Assembly (NCBI GenBank): GCA_965204875.1
Contig: OZ242020.1
Location: 2,480,001 to 2,544,000, forward strand
Length of the DNA: 64,000 nt
Direction: 5' to 3'
From: Aldehydirespirator sp965204875
GTDB lineage: Bacteria > Actinomycetota > Acidimicrobiia > Acidimicrobiales > Aldehydirespiratoraceae
The position numbers and the translations under genes are program-made. This document shows positions 15,551 through 24,248 of the stretch, piece by piece. Position 1 is the stretch's first letter; the number at the start of each line of letters is the position of its first letter. The notes under the pieces were generated by a model. That model worked only from the letters and a program-made list of their open reading frames with translations, did not search any database and was not told where the DNA came from.

Positions 15551-16902
15551 GAGCCTTCGCGGTTTTGTGGGATGGGGGGTGGTTGAGGGTCCCTGTGTGG
15601 GGGTCGAGGCCCTGCTGGAATCGGTTGTGTAAGCGACCGACGATCCAGGAGGGCCTCGATGGCTGCGGATGTTATGGGGGTGCGGTTGGGTTTGCCGCAG
15701 TTGCGGGTGTTGGGGGTTGTCTCGGACTCCCCGGAGCGGTTGGTGGTGGCTGTGGAGGCCACCTGGCGGCGGTTGCGGTGCCCTCAGTGCGGGTTCAAGT
15801 GCCATAGGGTGCATGACCGGCGCGATAAGCGGGTGCGTGATCTGGAGATCTCGGGGCGGGTGGTGACGCTGGTGTGGCGGCGCCGCCGGTTCCGCTGCGA
15901 CGACTGCGGCAGCCGGTTTTTGGAGGAGCATCCGGCGTTCGAGGGCGGGTTGACGGGGCGGCTGGCGCGCAGGCTGGTGGCCGATGCCAGGGTCATGCCG
16001 GTCTCGGCGGCCGCGAGGCGTCACGGGCTGAGCTGGTGGCTGGTGATGGGCGTGCTCAGCTCCTGGGCCGGGCTTGTGGCTGAGCATCGCAGAAGCCGCG
16101 TGTGCAGGGTGCTGTTGGTGGATGAGACCTCGATCCGCAAAGGGCATCGTTACGTGACCGTGGTCGCCTGCGGCGACACCGGCCGGATCCTGGGGCTGAT
16201 CCCGTCGCGCACCACCGCCGCGCTGTCAACGTTCCTAGCTCAGCAGGGGTATAGATGGTGCAAGCAGGTCAAGGTCGTGGTCAGCGACGGATCGCCCGCC
16301 TACAAGGCCGCCATCACCCAGCACCTGGGACACTGTCGGCATGTGCTGGACCGGTTCCACGTCATCAGATGGTTCACAGCGGGGCTCACCGCGGTGCGCC
16401 GCGACACCCAACGCCGACAGCCCCCGGGCGTCCAGCCTGTCTTTGACCGCGACGTGTTCCGAGCCAGGTTCCTGCTGCTACGCCGCGGCGACACCCTCAC
16501 AGACTCTGACCGGCAGCGGCTCGACACGCTGTTCGAGGCGCACCCAAGGCTCCAAGCCGGCTGGGACGCGCTACAAGAACTCCACGGCCTCTACACCGCC
16601 GACGACCACCAAGGCGCCCTCGCCGCCCTTGACCGGTTCTGTGACCTCTACCAAACCGGCAAGCTACCCGAATACCACAAAATCGTAGACACCATCATCC
16701 AATGGAGCCCCGAAATCCTCGCATGGCACCACACCAGCCGACCCAGCAACGGCCGCATCGAGGGCATCAACAACCTCCTACAAATCCTACGACGCACCGC
16801 CCACGGCTTCACCAACCCCACCAACTACCAAACCCGAGCACTCCTCATAACATGAACCCAACCGACACCAGCAACCCCCATCCCACAAAAACGCGAAGGG
16901 CC
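15551..16902 (+). mobile_element. ISL3-family insertion sequence, copy A
   Basis: The element is 1352 bp. The terminal inverted repeats agree at 24 of 27 positions and share cctTCGCG...TTTTGTGGGATGGGG-type ends (left end 15551 onward, right end read backward from 16902). It is flanked by the 8-bp duplication AAGAAGAA (15543-15550 and 16903-16910), which is the size expected for ISL3. It carries one transposase gene in the same direction as the interrupted helicase. It is nearly identical to copy B; I noticed one base difference (16194 G, corresponding base C in B). Confidence 0.93.
15659..16855 (+). CDS. ISL3-family transposase, copy A
   Basis: This 398-residue DDE transposase has an N-terminal zinc-ribbon pair (CPQCGFKCHRVHD and CDDCGS), the ISL3 hallmark. 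The catalytic core has Asp in LLVDETSIRKGHRY, Asp in VVVSDGSPAYKAA and the C-terminal Glu in NGRIEGINNLLQ. The helical region GHCRHVLDRFHVIRWF lies between the second Asp and the Glu, as in the family. A GGAGG site precedes the ATG. The frame is intact, so the element is probably active. Confidence 0.95.
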   Translation: MAADVMGVRLGLPQLRVLGVVSDSPERLVVAVEATWRRLRCPQCGFKCHRVHDRRDKRVRDLEISGRVVTLVWRRRRFRCDDCGSRFLEEHPAFEGGLTGRLARRLVADARVMPVSAAARRHGLSWWLVMGVLSSWAGLVAEHRRSRVCRVLLVDETSIRKGHRYVTVVACGDTGRILGLIPSRTTAALSTFLAQQGYRWCKQVKVVVSDGSPAYKAAITQHLGHCRHVLDRFHVIRWFTAGLTAVRRDTQRRQPPGVQPVFDRDVFRARFLLLRRGDTLTDSDRQRLDTLFEAHPRLQAGWDALQELHGLYTADDHQGALAALDRFCDLYQTGKLPEYHKIVDTIIQWSPEILAWHHTSRPSNGRIEGINNLLQILRRTAHGFTNPTNYQTRALLIT

Positions 16903-16910
16903 AAGAAGAA

Positions 16911-19195
16911 TGGCCCTCGGCGAGACAATAGTTGCCGGATGGCCGATGGTGTTCGGCGCCAACCCTGACAACCATGGGCGAGATCTGATCATGTCTCCAC
17001 TATTGATCACAGATGTCGATCTCGAACCTAAGGGTGACTTGTGGCAGATCATCCCCCGGAGTAATGGTGTCGATCTAAACCCCTGGGCACTACGGCTTTT
17101 GGGAGTTCCTCGCGAGGAAGGGGACGCGTTGACGCGGCTGATCGAGGACACGCCCGCTGTCGAAGAGGCTAGGCTGCAAGCAGATCGTGCCGCTGCGATC
17201 CTTGATGTACTGTACAACAATGGCATCGGCGGATTGGAAGATCTAGATTCTCAAGTTCTTGCCTCGCATCAGGGTACCCCTGGCATCCATAACTCCGGGT
17301 TGATCTTCACATCGAACGGATCCACGCAGATCACTCGTAAACTCCTGGAAGATCTAGACGAACTATCCAATAGCCCCAGTATGCTGTCGAGCGGTCCGGC
17401 GGCCGTGATGCTGGGTCTGGTCGCGGCACCGATCGTATCGATCCCGACACCGCACCCTGTGGTCGTTCCCTCGACTCTGGTGCAGGACCAGGCCATCGCG
17501 TCGGCAATGGAAAACGACTTCACCGTGGTCACAGGTCCACCTGGCACCGGAAAGTCGCAGGTTCTCGTGAATGTCGTTGCCGCGGCCGTGGCGCGTAACG
17601 AGTCTGTGCTGTTCGCGTCGAAGAACAACAAGGCTGTGGATGTCGTGTTTGAACGGTTGGCCTTGACAAGTGCCGAGCCGTGCATCGTGCGCGCCGGTGC
17701 CTCCAGCCAACGGCGTGACGTGGCGTCGAGTATTCAGAGAATGCTAGCTACACCACACAAGCGCGTTGATCCTGCGGCTGTCCGCAGGCAGTGGCTTGCT
17801 GTCAGAGCGAAGGTTCAGCAGGTTTATGATGTTCTTCATCGTCGTGCGCGATTGGATGGGGAAATCGGTAAACTGGAAGCTGATCTGCGCGATCGCTTGG
17901 ACAAGTTGCCTGCGAACATCAACTTGGACATCGATCCTCACCAACTCGATAAGTTACTGCAAGAAGTGCGGATCGCGCTTGACGCTTTCGGTAAGAGGCT
18001 TGGGTTTCTCCGGCGCTGGAAGAAGCATCGTCATCGTTTGGAGCAGGCAAGAGAGAAGCTGTTGGCGCTTGGCGAGTTGGTGGGTTTGGACCGGGACATC
18101 GTTGAGCACCCACTGAGGTCGGTCAGCGATAAACCCAAACGATCTATGGTACCGCGGCAAGACTTCAGTGCCATTGAGCGGACGGTAGACACTATTCGCT
18201 CGCTGGTGAATGACAGTCGTGCGCTTGAGCGATCGCGTCGGGAACTAGATGCTCTGCCCACCAAGCAAGAACTCGACGATCAGCTCCACACGATCGAGCG
18301 GCAGAGAGTCGAAAGTGGTCGAACGTTCCTAGACGCTCGCTGGGAACAGATACGGCGCAACGATCCAAAGTCTCGTACCGCTGCCGGTGATCTCGCAGAG
18401 TTGCTTGAGAAGGTCGCAGGTTCGGGCCGGGGAGCGCGTCGTGCCTTGGGGTTGGTTCGCCCGGCGCTCCCGGCGATTCCCGTGTGGGGTGTAACAAATC
18501 TGTCAGCTCGCACGAACTTGCCGCTAATCAAGGGGTTGTTTGACCTAGTGGTGATAGACGAAGCATCTCAGTGCGATGTGGCCTCGGCTCTTCCGCTATT
18601 GGCACGGGGGCGTCGCGCCTTGATTATCGGCGATCAAAGACAACTGACCCACATAACCTCGCTCAGCTCGGCCCGAGAGCGCAACATTGGTCGTCGCTGG
18701 GCACTAACTGACGAACGAATCAACGAATTCAGTTATCGACGCAGAAGTTGCTTCGGGTTGGCCGCATCGCGTGTCAGTCAGTCCCCGATCTTTCTCGACC
18801 TGCACTTCCGATCTCATCCGGGCATCATCGGGTTCTCGAACGAGCACTTCTATGACGGCCGACTCGAGTTATGTTGGGACAACAAGGGCGCAGGTTCCTC
18901 GACGAGTTGGCCTGCCATCGAGTGGAAGAGGGTAGACGGCGATAGCCGGCAGGGTCCTCGCGGGCGGAGCCGCATCAACCCTCAGGAGGCTAGGGCATTG
19001 GTGGATGCCTTGTCCCGAGATATGGCGACCTATCGCGAGCTTCGCCTTTCCGTGGGGATTGTCACCCCTTACCGATCACAAGTGGATCTGATACGCGAGC
19101 GGCTTCTCGAGGTGCTCGATGAGGAGTGGACTCGCGAGATCACGGTCGCAACTGCGCACAGGTTTCAGGGCGATGAGCGCGATATCATCTATTTC
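16911..19195 (+). pseudogene. Helicase-nuclease gene, fragment 2 (SF1 helicase core), split by insertion sequences
   Basis: This is the central part of the interrupted gene, residues about 162-923 of the rebuilt 1082-residue protein. It contains Walker A GPPGTGKS (about 370-377), the DNA2/NAM7-like motif LVVIDEASQCD (DEAS about 711-714), motif III IGDQRQL (about 735) and motif V TAHRFQGDERD (about 909). A charged coiled-coil-like insertion (KLEADLRDRLDKL to RSRRELDALPTK) sits between motif Ia and motif II. Motif VI is cut off by copy B and lies in fragment 3. Both junctions are in frame once one target duplication copy is removed at each. Codon use is clearly less GC-biased than in the flanking housekeeping genes. 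Confidence 0.88.
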
Positions 19196-20547
19196 GGCCC
19201 TTCGCGTTTTTGTGGGATGGGGGTTGCTGGTGTCGGTTGGGTTCATGTTATGAGGAGTGCTCGGGTTTGGTAGTTGGTGGGGTTGGTGAAGCCGTGGGCG
19301 GTGCGTCGTAGGATTTGTAGGAGGTTGTTGATGCCCTCGATGCGGCCGTTGCTGGGTCGGCTGGTGTGGTGCCATGCGAGGATTTCGGGGCTCCATTGGA
19401 TGATGGTGTCTACGATTTTGTGGTATTCGGGTAGCTTGCCGGTTTGGTAGAGGTCACAGAACCGGTCAAGGGCGGCGAGGGCGCCTTGGTGGTCGTCGGC
19501 GGTGTAGAGGCCGTGGAGTTCTTGTAGCGCGTCCCAGCCGGCTTGGAGCCTTGGGTGCGCCTCGAACAGCGTGTCGAGCCGCTGCCGGTCAGAGTCTGTG
19601 AGGGTGTCGCCGCGGCGTAGCAGCAGGAACCTGGCTCGGAACACGTCGCGGTCAAAGACAGGCTGGACGCCCGGGGGCTGTCGGCGTTGGGTGTCGCGGC
19701 GCACCGCGGTGAGCCCCGCTGTGAACCATCTGATGACGTGGAACCGGTCCAGCACATGCCGACAGTGTCCCAGGTGCTGGGTGATGGCGGCCTTGTAGGC
19801 GGGCGATCCGTCGCTGACCACGACCTTGACCTGCTTGCACCATCTATACCCCTGCTGAGCTAGGAACGTTGACAGCGCGGCGGTGGTGCGCGACGGGATC
19901 AGCGCCAGGATCCGGCCGGTGTCGCCGCAGGCGACCACGGTCACGTAACGATGCCCTTTGCGGATCGAGGTCTCATCCACCAACAGCACCCTGCACACGC
20001 GGCTTCTGCGATGCTCAGCCACAAGCCCGGCCCAGGAGCTGAGCACGCCCATCACCAGCCACCAGCTCAGCCCGTGACGCCTCGCGGCCGCCGAGACCGG
20101 CATGACCCTGGCATCGGCCACCAGCCTGCGCGCCAGCCGCCCCGTCAACCCGCCCTCGAACGCCGGATGCTCCTCCAAAAACCGGCTGCCGCAGTCGTCG
20201 CAGCGGAACCGGCGGCGCCGCCACACCAGCGTCACCACCCGCCCCGAGATCTCCAGATCACGCACCCGCTTATCGCGCCGGTCATGCACCCTATGGCACT
20301 TGAACCCGCACTGAGGGCACCGCAACCGCCGCCAGGTGGCCTCCACAGCCACCACCAACCGCTCCGGGGAGTCCGAGACAACCCCCAACACCCGCAACTG
20401 CGGCAAACCCAACCGCACCCCCATAACATCCGCAGCCATCGAGGCCCTCCTGGATCGTCGGTCGCTTACACAACCGATTCCAGCAGGGCCTCGACCCCCA
20501 CACAGGGACCCTCAACCACCCCCCATCCCACAAAACCGCGAAGGCTC
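19196..20547 (-). mobile_element. ISL3-family insertion sequence, copy B (inverted relative to A)
   Basis: The element is 1352 bp, the reverse orientation of copy A and almost identical to it. It is flanked by its own 8-bp duplication TCTATTTC (19188-19195 and 20548-20555). This differs from the copy A duplication, so the two elements inserted independently and do not form a composite transposon that moved as a unit. The pair nevertheless frames a 2.3-kb segment that homologous recombination could invert. Confidence 0.93.
19243..20439 (-). CDS. ISL3-family transposase, copy B
   Basis: This 398-residue transposase is identical to copy A in the parts compared, except for one residue in the first catalytic region (GRILALIPSRTT here, GRILGLIPSRTT in A). 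The zinc-ribbon cysteines, both Asp residues and the catalytic Glu are present and the reading frame is intact. The near-identity points to recent insertion of at least one copy. Confidence 0.95.
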   Translation of the reverse strand: MAADVMGVRLGLPQLRVLGVVSDSPERLVVAVEATWRRLRCPQCGFKCHRVHDRRDKRVRDLEISGRVVTLVWRRRRFRCDDCGSRFLEEHPAFEGGLTGRLARRLVADARVMPVSAAARRHGLSWWLVMGVLSSWAGLVAEHRRSRVCRVLLVDETSIRKGHRYVTVVACGDTGRILALIPSRTTAALSTFLAQQGYRWCKQVKVVVSDGSPAYKAAITQHLGHCRHVLDRFHVIRWFTAGLTAVRRDTQRRQPPGVQPVFDRDVFRARFLLLRRGDTLTDSDRQRLDTLFEAHPRLQAGWDALQELHGLYTADDHQGALAALDRFCDLYQTGKLPEYHKIVDTIIQWSPEILAWHHTSRPSNGRIEGINNLLQILRRTAHGFTNPTNYQTRALLIT

Positions 20548-20555
20548 TCTATTTC

Positions 20556-21035
20556 TCACCCGTCATCGGCCCCTCGATGTCGGAGCGACAGGCCGCCTTT
20601 GCATCGGATCCCAACCTCGTGAACGTTGCTCTCACGAGGGCTCGCCGGAGACTCGTCATCTTCGGAAATATGGGCGCATGTCTCAGGCATCGCAACGTGC
20701 TCGCCGAGCTGGCTCGATACGTTAGCCGTTTTGAAGTCGAAGGGTTCGACAGCCCACTCGAACTGGCTCTGTATGAAGCCCTGCTAGAGCGCGGCATCGC
20801 AGCGCAAACCGGAGTCATCGTGGCAGGTCACCGTTTGGATCTGGCCGTCGTTCAAGACGGCCGAAGACTAGACATCGAGTGCGATGGCGCTGCCTTCCAC
20901 AGCGGCCGCGAGGCCGACCGGATACGCGACCGAGACATCAGAGCCGCAGGATGGCGGGTCATGCGGTTTAGCGGCCGACGCCTCAGCACCGATCTAGCGG
21001 GCTGCGTAGAAGATATAGAGAGATTGCTTGTTTAG
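20556..21035 (+). pseudogene. Helicase-nuclease gene, fragment 3 (motif VI and PD-(D/E)XK nuclease)
   Basis: This final part, residues 924-1082 of the rebuilt protein, continues fragment 2 directly (..DIIYF + SPVIGPS..). It has SF1 motif VI NVALTRARRRLVIFG and then a DUF559/MTES_1575-like endonuclease domain: SPLELALYEALL, HRLDLAVVQDGRRLDIECDG and the Arg-rich DRIRDRDIRAAGWRVMRFSG. The pattern E...D...ExD is that of Vsr-like PD-(D/E)XK nucleases. Helicases fused to such a nuclease include the single-gene phage-defence protein Hhe, so a defence role before disruption is plausible but is inference. Nothing convincing lies downstream. Confidence 0.85.
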
Positions 21036-21286
21036 CCGAAACCGGAGTTTGAAGCAACCGGATTAGCGACTCTTTGCTTTTGGTCCGGGGTGGGGTGGTG
21101 GCGGTGCTGTTGGCGTTCCAGGCGAACGCGGCGGCGCCGAGGGTGCGTGATGCGGTGGAGTCCGGCCGGGTGTCGCAGACCAACGCCAAGAGGTTGGCTG
21201 AGGCGGTAGAGCTTGCTGCGCCTATCAGAGCACATATCGGCGTAGGGGAGTCGGCTGTGCGTCTAAATCGGCTGCGCTTGCCGGTT
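21036..21286. other. Intergenic stretch without a supported gene
   Basis: A 74-codon open frame (21074-21298, plus strand) runs into the convergent HIT gene. It has an Ala/Arg-rich composition, no ribosome site and no recognisable motif. I see no RNA, promoter or terminator here. Confidence 0.5.
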
Positions 21287-21688
21287 CTATTGGGTTAGAT
21301 GCTGGCGTAGGGACTTGGCTATGGCGTCTAGGTCTGCTGGGTCGGCGTCGGTGTCAGCCTGGGCGAAGTCCAGGTGGGACATCGTCTCTATGGGCACCAC
21401 GTGCACGTGCACGTGCGGCACCTCGAAACCGGCGATCATCAGGCCTACGCGGCCTGGGGCGAGTCCCGCCGCCCGCTGCGCGGCTGCCACCCGGTGCGCG
21501 ACCGCCATGAGGTGGCCGACGGTGCCCGGATCCAGGTCCACCCAGTGGTCGACCTCGGCCCGGGGCACCACCAGTACATGGCCGCGGTTGAGGGGCCGCA
21601 CGTCGAGGAAGGCGACGCAGGTGTCGTCGCTCCACACGAAGCGGCCCGGAATCTCGCCATCGATGATGCGGGTGAAGATTGAAGGCAC
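21287..21688 (-). CDS. HIT-family nucleotide hydrolase/transferase
   Basis: This 133-residue protein has the histidine-triad signature VPHVHVHVVP near residues 93-102 and the N-terminal IFTRIIDGEIPGRFVW typical of HINT-type proteins. DVRPLNRGHVLVVPR precedes the triad as in the family. Members hydrolyse nucleoside phosphoramidates or adenylated compounds. The GTG at 21688 is 6 bp after a minus-strand TACGAT, fitting leaderless initiation; the frame is open much further upstream but only as a shadow of the glpD region. It is divergent from the CDP-alcohol phosphatidyltransferase gene. Confidence 0.9.
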   Translation of the reverse strand: MPSIFTRIIDGEIPGRFVWSDDTCVAFLDVRPLNRGHVLVVPRAEVDHWVDLDPGTVGHLMAVAHRVAAAQRAAGLAPGRVGLMIAGFEVPHVHVHVVPIETMSHLDFAQADTDADPADLDAIAKSLRQHLTQ

Positions 21689-21694
21689 ACGCTG

Positions 21695-21700
21695 ATCGTA
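21695..21700 (-). promoter_or_regulatory. Leaderless-type -10 of the HIT gene
   Basis: Minus-strand TACGAT, 6 bp before the GTG at 21688. There is no ribosome site. Confidence 0.5.
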
Positions 21701-21706
21701 GGCTCC

Positions 21707-21808
21707 ACGCCGGTGAGCGCGCAGACTGGCGGCAGCGAGGACGACGAGACCTCGGATCAGCCGAGTCTTGTTACGCCGGTGAGCGCGCAGACCGGCGGCA
21801 GCGAGGAC
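21707..21808. repeat. 36-bp in-frame duplication at the start of the phosphatidyltransferase gene
   Basis: 21707-21742 and 21773-21808 match at 35 of 36 bases with a 66-bp period. Both copies contain a GTG (21713 and 21779) and encode SAQTGGSED. Since 66 bp equals 22 codons, either GTG can start the same protein. Confidence 0.92.
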
Positions 21809-22375
21809 CGCATCCTCACCGTCCCCAACCTGATCTCGGTGCTGCGTCTGGCCTGCATCCCGTGGTTCCTGTGGCTGATGTTCGGCGCGCAGGACCGCTG
21901 GGGCGCGGCACTGCTTTGGGGCGCGCTCGGCGCCACCGACTGGCTGGACGGGTGGTGGGCCAGGCGCTTCGACTCGGTCAGCCGCCTCGGCAAGCTGCTC
22001 GACCCGATCACCGACCGCGGCGTGCTTCTCGTCGGGATGCTCGCAGTGGGCATCGACGGGTCGGTTCCTTGGTGGCTGGTGCTGCTGGCACTGGCACGCG
22101 AGGGCCTCGTCGCCGTTGCCGGACTCGTGCTGCTGTCGCTTGGCGGCAAGCCGATCGATGTGACCTGGTGGGGGAAGTGCGCCACGTTCGGGCTCTACTT
22201 CAGCTTCCCGCTGCTGCTGGCCGGCGCTTCCGATATCGCCGCCGCCGAGGCCCTGCGTGTGGCCGGGTGGGTGTGCGCCGCGCCCTCGCTCGCCTACAGC
22301 TACCTCTCGGCGCTGCAGTACATACCCCTGGGTCTGGAGTCGCTGCGCCAGCGGCGAACCGGCGGCACATTGTGA
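21713..22375 (+). CDS. CDP-alcohol phosphatidyltransferase
   Basis: This integral membrane enzyme swaps CMP on CDP-diacylglycerol for an alcohol such as glycerol-3-phosphate. The CDP-binding signature DWLDGWWARRFDSVSRLG, followed by KLLDPITD, is complete, with all the conserved Asp residues. About six hydrophobic helices surround it. The product is 220 residues from GTG 21713, or 198 from GTG 21779, because the start region is duplicated in frame. The N-terminal 33 residues before NLISVLRLACIPWFL are low-complexity. Phosphatidylglycerophosphate synthase is the likely activity, but cardiolipin or inositol variants share these motifs. Confidence 0.85.
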   Translation: MSAQTGGSEDDETSDQPSLVTPVSAQTGGSEDRILTVPNLISVLRLACIPWFLWLMFGAQDRWGAALLWGALGATDWLDGWWARRFDSVSRLGKLLDPITDRGVLLVGMLAVGIDGSVPWWLVLLALAREGLVAVAGLVLLSLGGKPIDVTWWGKCATFGLYFSFPLLLAGASDIAAAEALRVAGWVCAAPSLAYSYLSALQYIPLGLESLRQRRTGGTL

Positions 22376-22442
22376 GCCCAGCCCCAGCCGCTCACACCAC
22401 CGAGCCAGCGTCGCCGCGCCGGAAGCGACGCCTGGGAATCCC

Positions 22443-24185
22443 GTGACCACCGTGGGCGATGGCAGCATCTCGCAGGGCAATGGCAAAGTCTCGCGCCCGG
22501 CGCTCGCAGATAACGCCTTGAACACCGTGCGCAGCGGTCGGGGCGCCTTGCTGGAGCGGCTGGTGTCGCAGCAGCACGACGCGCTGATCGTGGGAGGCGG
22601 CGTCAACGGCGCGGTCTCGGCGCTCGCGCTGGCGGCGCACGGGCTGCGCGTCGCCCTCATCGAGTCCGGGGACTTCGCCTCGGGGGTCAGCCAGGAATCC
22701 TCCAACCTCATCTGGGGCGGCTTCAAGTACCTGCAGACAGGCGAGGTGAGGCTGGTGGCAGGACTCTGCCGCTCACGCAACAGGCTGGCCCGCGCCTACC
22801 CGAGCCGCTTGCTCGAAGCTCGCTTCCTGGCCGTGCTCGGCGACAGGTCGCCCTACTCGCCCGGCTTCGCAACGCTGGGCGCGCACGCCTACTGGGCCCT
22901 GGGGCGCTTCAGCACGCGCCGGCCCCAGCACGCGGCCGCTCACTCGCTAGCCGACATCGAACCGGCGGTGGAGATGAGCGGGGCGCGCGGCGCGGTGGAG
23001 TACTCCGACTACCTGCTGGCCGACACCGATGCTCGCTTCGTGGTGCAGTTCATCCTCGACGCGGCGGACCGCGGCGCCGTCGCCGTGTCCCGGCTGAGCC
23101 TCTGCAACGCCGAGCGGGCCGGCGCCGGATGGCGGGCAGAGGTGCTGGACCGTCTCAGCGGCACCCGCCACTGCGTGTCCGCACGGGTGCTGGTCAACGC
23201 CGCCGGGCCGGACGCCGCAGAGGTCGCGGGACTCGGCGGCGGGACGCTGAAGCGCTCCCTGCGGTTCTCCAAGGGCGTGCACATCGTGGTTCCCCGGATA
23301 ACCGCCTCGGGCCGGGTGCTCGCCTTCTTCGACCACGACCAGCGCCTCTTCTACGTGATCCCCATGGGACACCGCTCCCTCATCGGCACGACCGACACCC
23401 GTGTCGAGGGCGCGCAAGCCTCGGTCACTGCCGAGGATCGGAGCTTCCTGCTCGACCTCGCCAACGAGCAGCTGCGCCTGGCGGCCCCGCTGCGTGATGG
23501 CGATGTGATCGCCGAGCGGTGCGGCGTGCGGGCGCTCGTCGTCGAGCGTGCCGGCGACGAGAACCGCGACTGGATGGACCTGTCGCGCCGCCATGCCATC
23601 GAGACCGACCCCGACAGAGGGATGGTCTCGATCCTCGGCGGCAAGTTGAGCGACTGCCTCAACGTCGGCGGCAAGGTGCTCGACGCGGTGCGCGCCTGCG
23701 GCCTGCAGCCCGCTCGCGGCCGGATCAGATGGTTCGGCGAGCCCCCGGAGTCCGAGCGTGCCCGCTTCGTTCTGGAGGCACGGCGGGTGGGGTTCGACGC
23801 CCTCGCCGCCGCGACGCTCTGGCGCCGTCACGGGCGCCGCGCTCTCGAGATCGCGGAACTGGTGGGCGAGTCGCCCGATCTGGGATTGCCGCTCAGCGAC
23901 CTGGTGGACTACTCGGCTGCCGAGGTGGAGGTGATGGCACGTCACGAGCAGATCGTCACGATGCAGGACTTCCTGCGACGCCGCACCATGCTGGCGTTGC
24001 TGGAACCCGCCCAGAGTCTGCAGGCCGATCCGGGTGTGGCACGGTCGGCGAAGATCCTGTTCGGGGCAGCAGCCGGCCGACACGCCATTGCCTGCGAAGA
24101 TTCCTGGGCCGAGCGGATCACGGATCACGGCGCGCCCCCCAAGACCGGCGGCTCCCGCACCCACGGCGCTGATACGCATGGCTAG
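22443..24185 (+). CDS. glpD: FAD-dependent glycerol-3-phosphate dehydrogenase
   Basis: GlpD oxidises glycerol-3-phosphate to dihydroxyacetone phosphate at the membrane and passes electrons to quinones. The 580-residue protein has the FAD dinucleotide fold DALIVGGGVNGAVSALALAA (about residues 46-65). SQESSNLIWGGFKYLQ and the late RFSKGVHIVVPR and MGHRSLIGTTDTRVEG segments are all GlpD-like. The C-terminal helical domain is present. I take the GTG at 22443, just after the previous gene; the frame upstream overlaps the phosphatidyltransferase in another frame. No obvious ribosome site is seen, so the exact start is uncertain. Confidence 0.85.
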   Translation: MTTVGDGSISQGNGKVSRPALADNALNTVRSGRGALLERLVSQQHDALIVGGGVNGAVSALALAAHGLRVALIESGDFASGVSQESSNLIWGGFKYLQTGEVRLVAGLCRSRNRLARAYPSRLLEARFLAVLGDRSPYSPGFATLGAHAYWALGRFSTRRPQHAAAHSLADIEPAVEMSGARGAVEYSDYLLADTDARFVVQFILDAADRGAVAVSRLSLCNAERAGAGWRAEVLDRLSGTRHCVSARVLVNAAGPDAAEVAGLGGGTLKRSLRFSKGVHIVVPRITASGRVLAFFDHDQRLFYVIPMGHRSLIGTTDTRVEGAQASVTAEDRSFLLDLANEQLRLAAPLRDGDVIAERCGVRALVVERAGDENRDWMDLSRRHAIETDPDRGMVSILGGKLSDCLNVGGKVLDAVRACGLQPARGRIRWFGEPPESERARFVLEARRVGFDALAAATLWRRHGRRALEIAELVGESPDLGLPLSDLVDYSAAEVEVMARHEQIVTMQDFLRRRTMLALLEPAQSLQADPGVARSAKILFGAAAGRHAIACEDSWAERITDHGAPPKTGGSRTHGADTHG

Positions 24186-24201
24186 AGTCTCGGCGGATCA
24201 C

Positions 24202-24215
24202 TGAAAGCGTTTGCA
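24202..24215. promoter_or_regulatory. LacI-family (cre-like) operator upstream of the glucosidase gene
   Basis: TGAAAGCGTTTGCA fits the degenerate palindrome TGNAANCGNWNNCA used by LacI/GalR-family regulators. It lies 34 bp before the TTG start. A second, better palindrome precedes the sugar-binding protein gene, and a LacI-family gene lies between them. Confidence 0.75.
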
Positions 24216-24248
24216 CACGACGCCTACAAGAGACCTAGGAGCTAACTC

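Noticed and set aside
15551..20547. A composite transposon carrying the helicase core as cargo
   Set aside because: Each IS copy has its own distinct 8-bp target duplication and the interior continues the flanking reading frame on both sides, so two separate insertions explain the structure better.
21074..21298. A 74-codon gene after the helicase
   Set aside because: No motif, no ribosome site, runs into the convergent HIT gene; could be a remnant, but nothing supports it.
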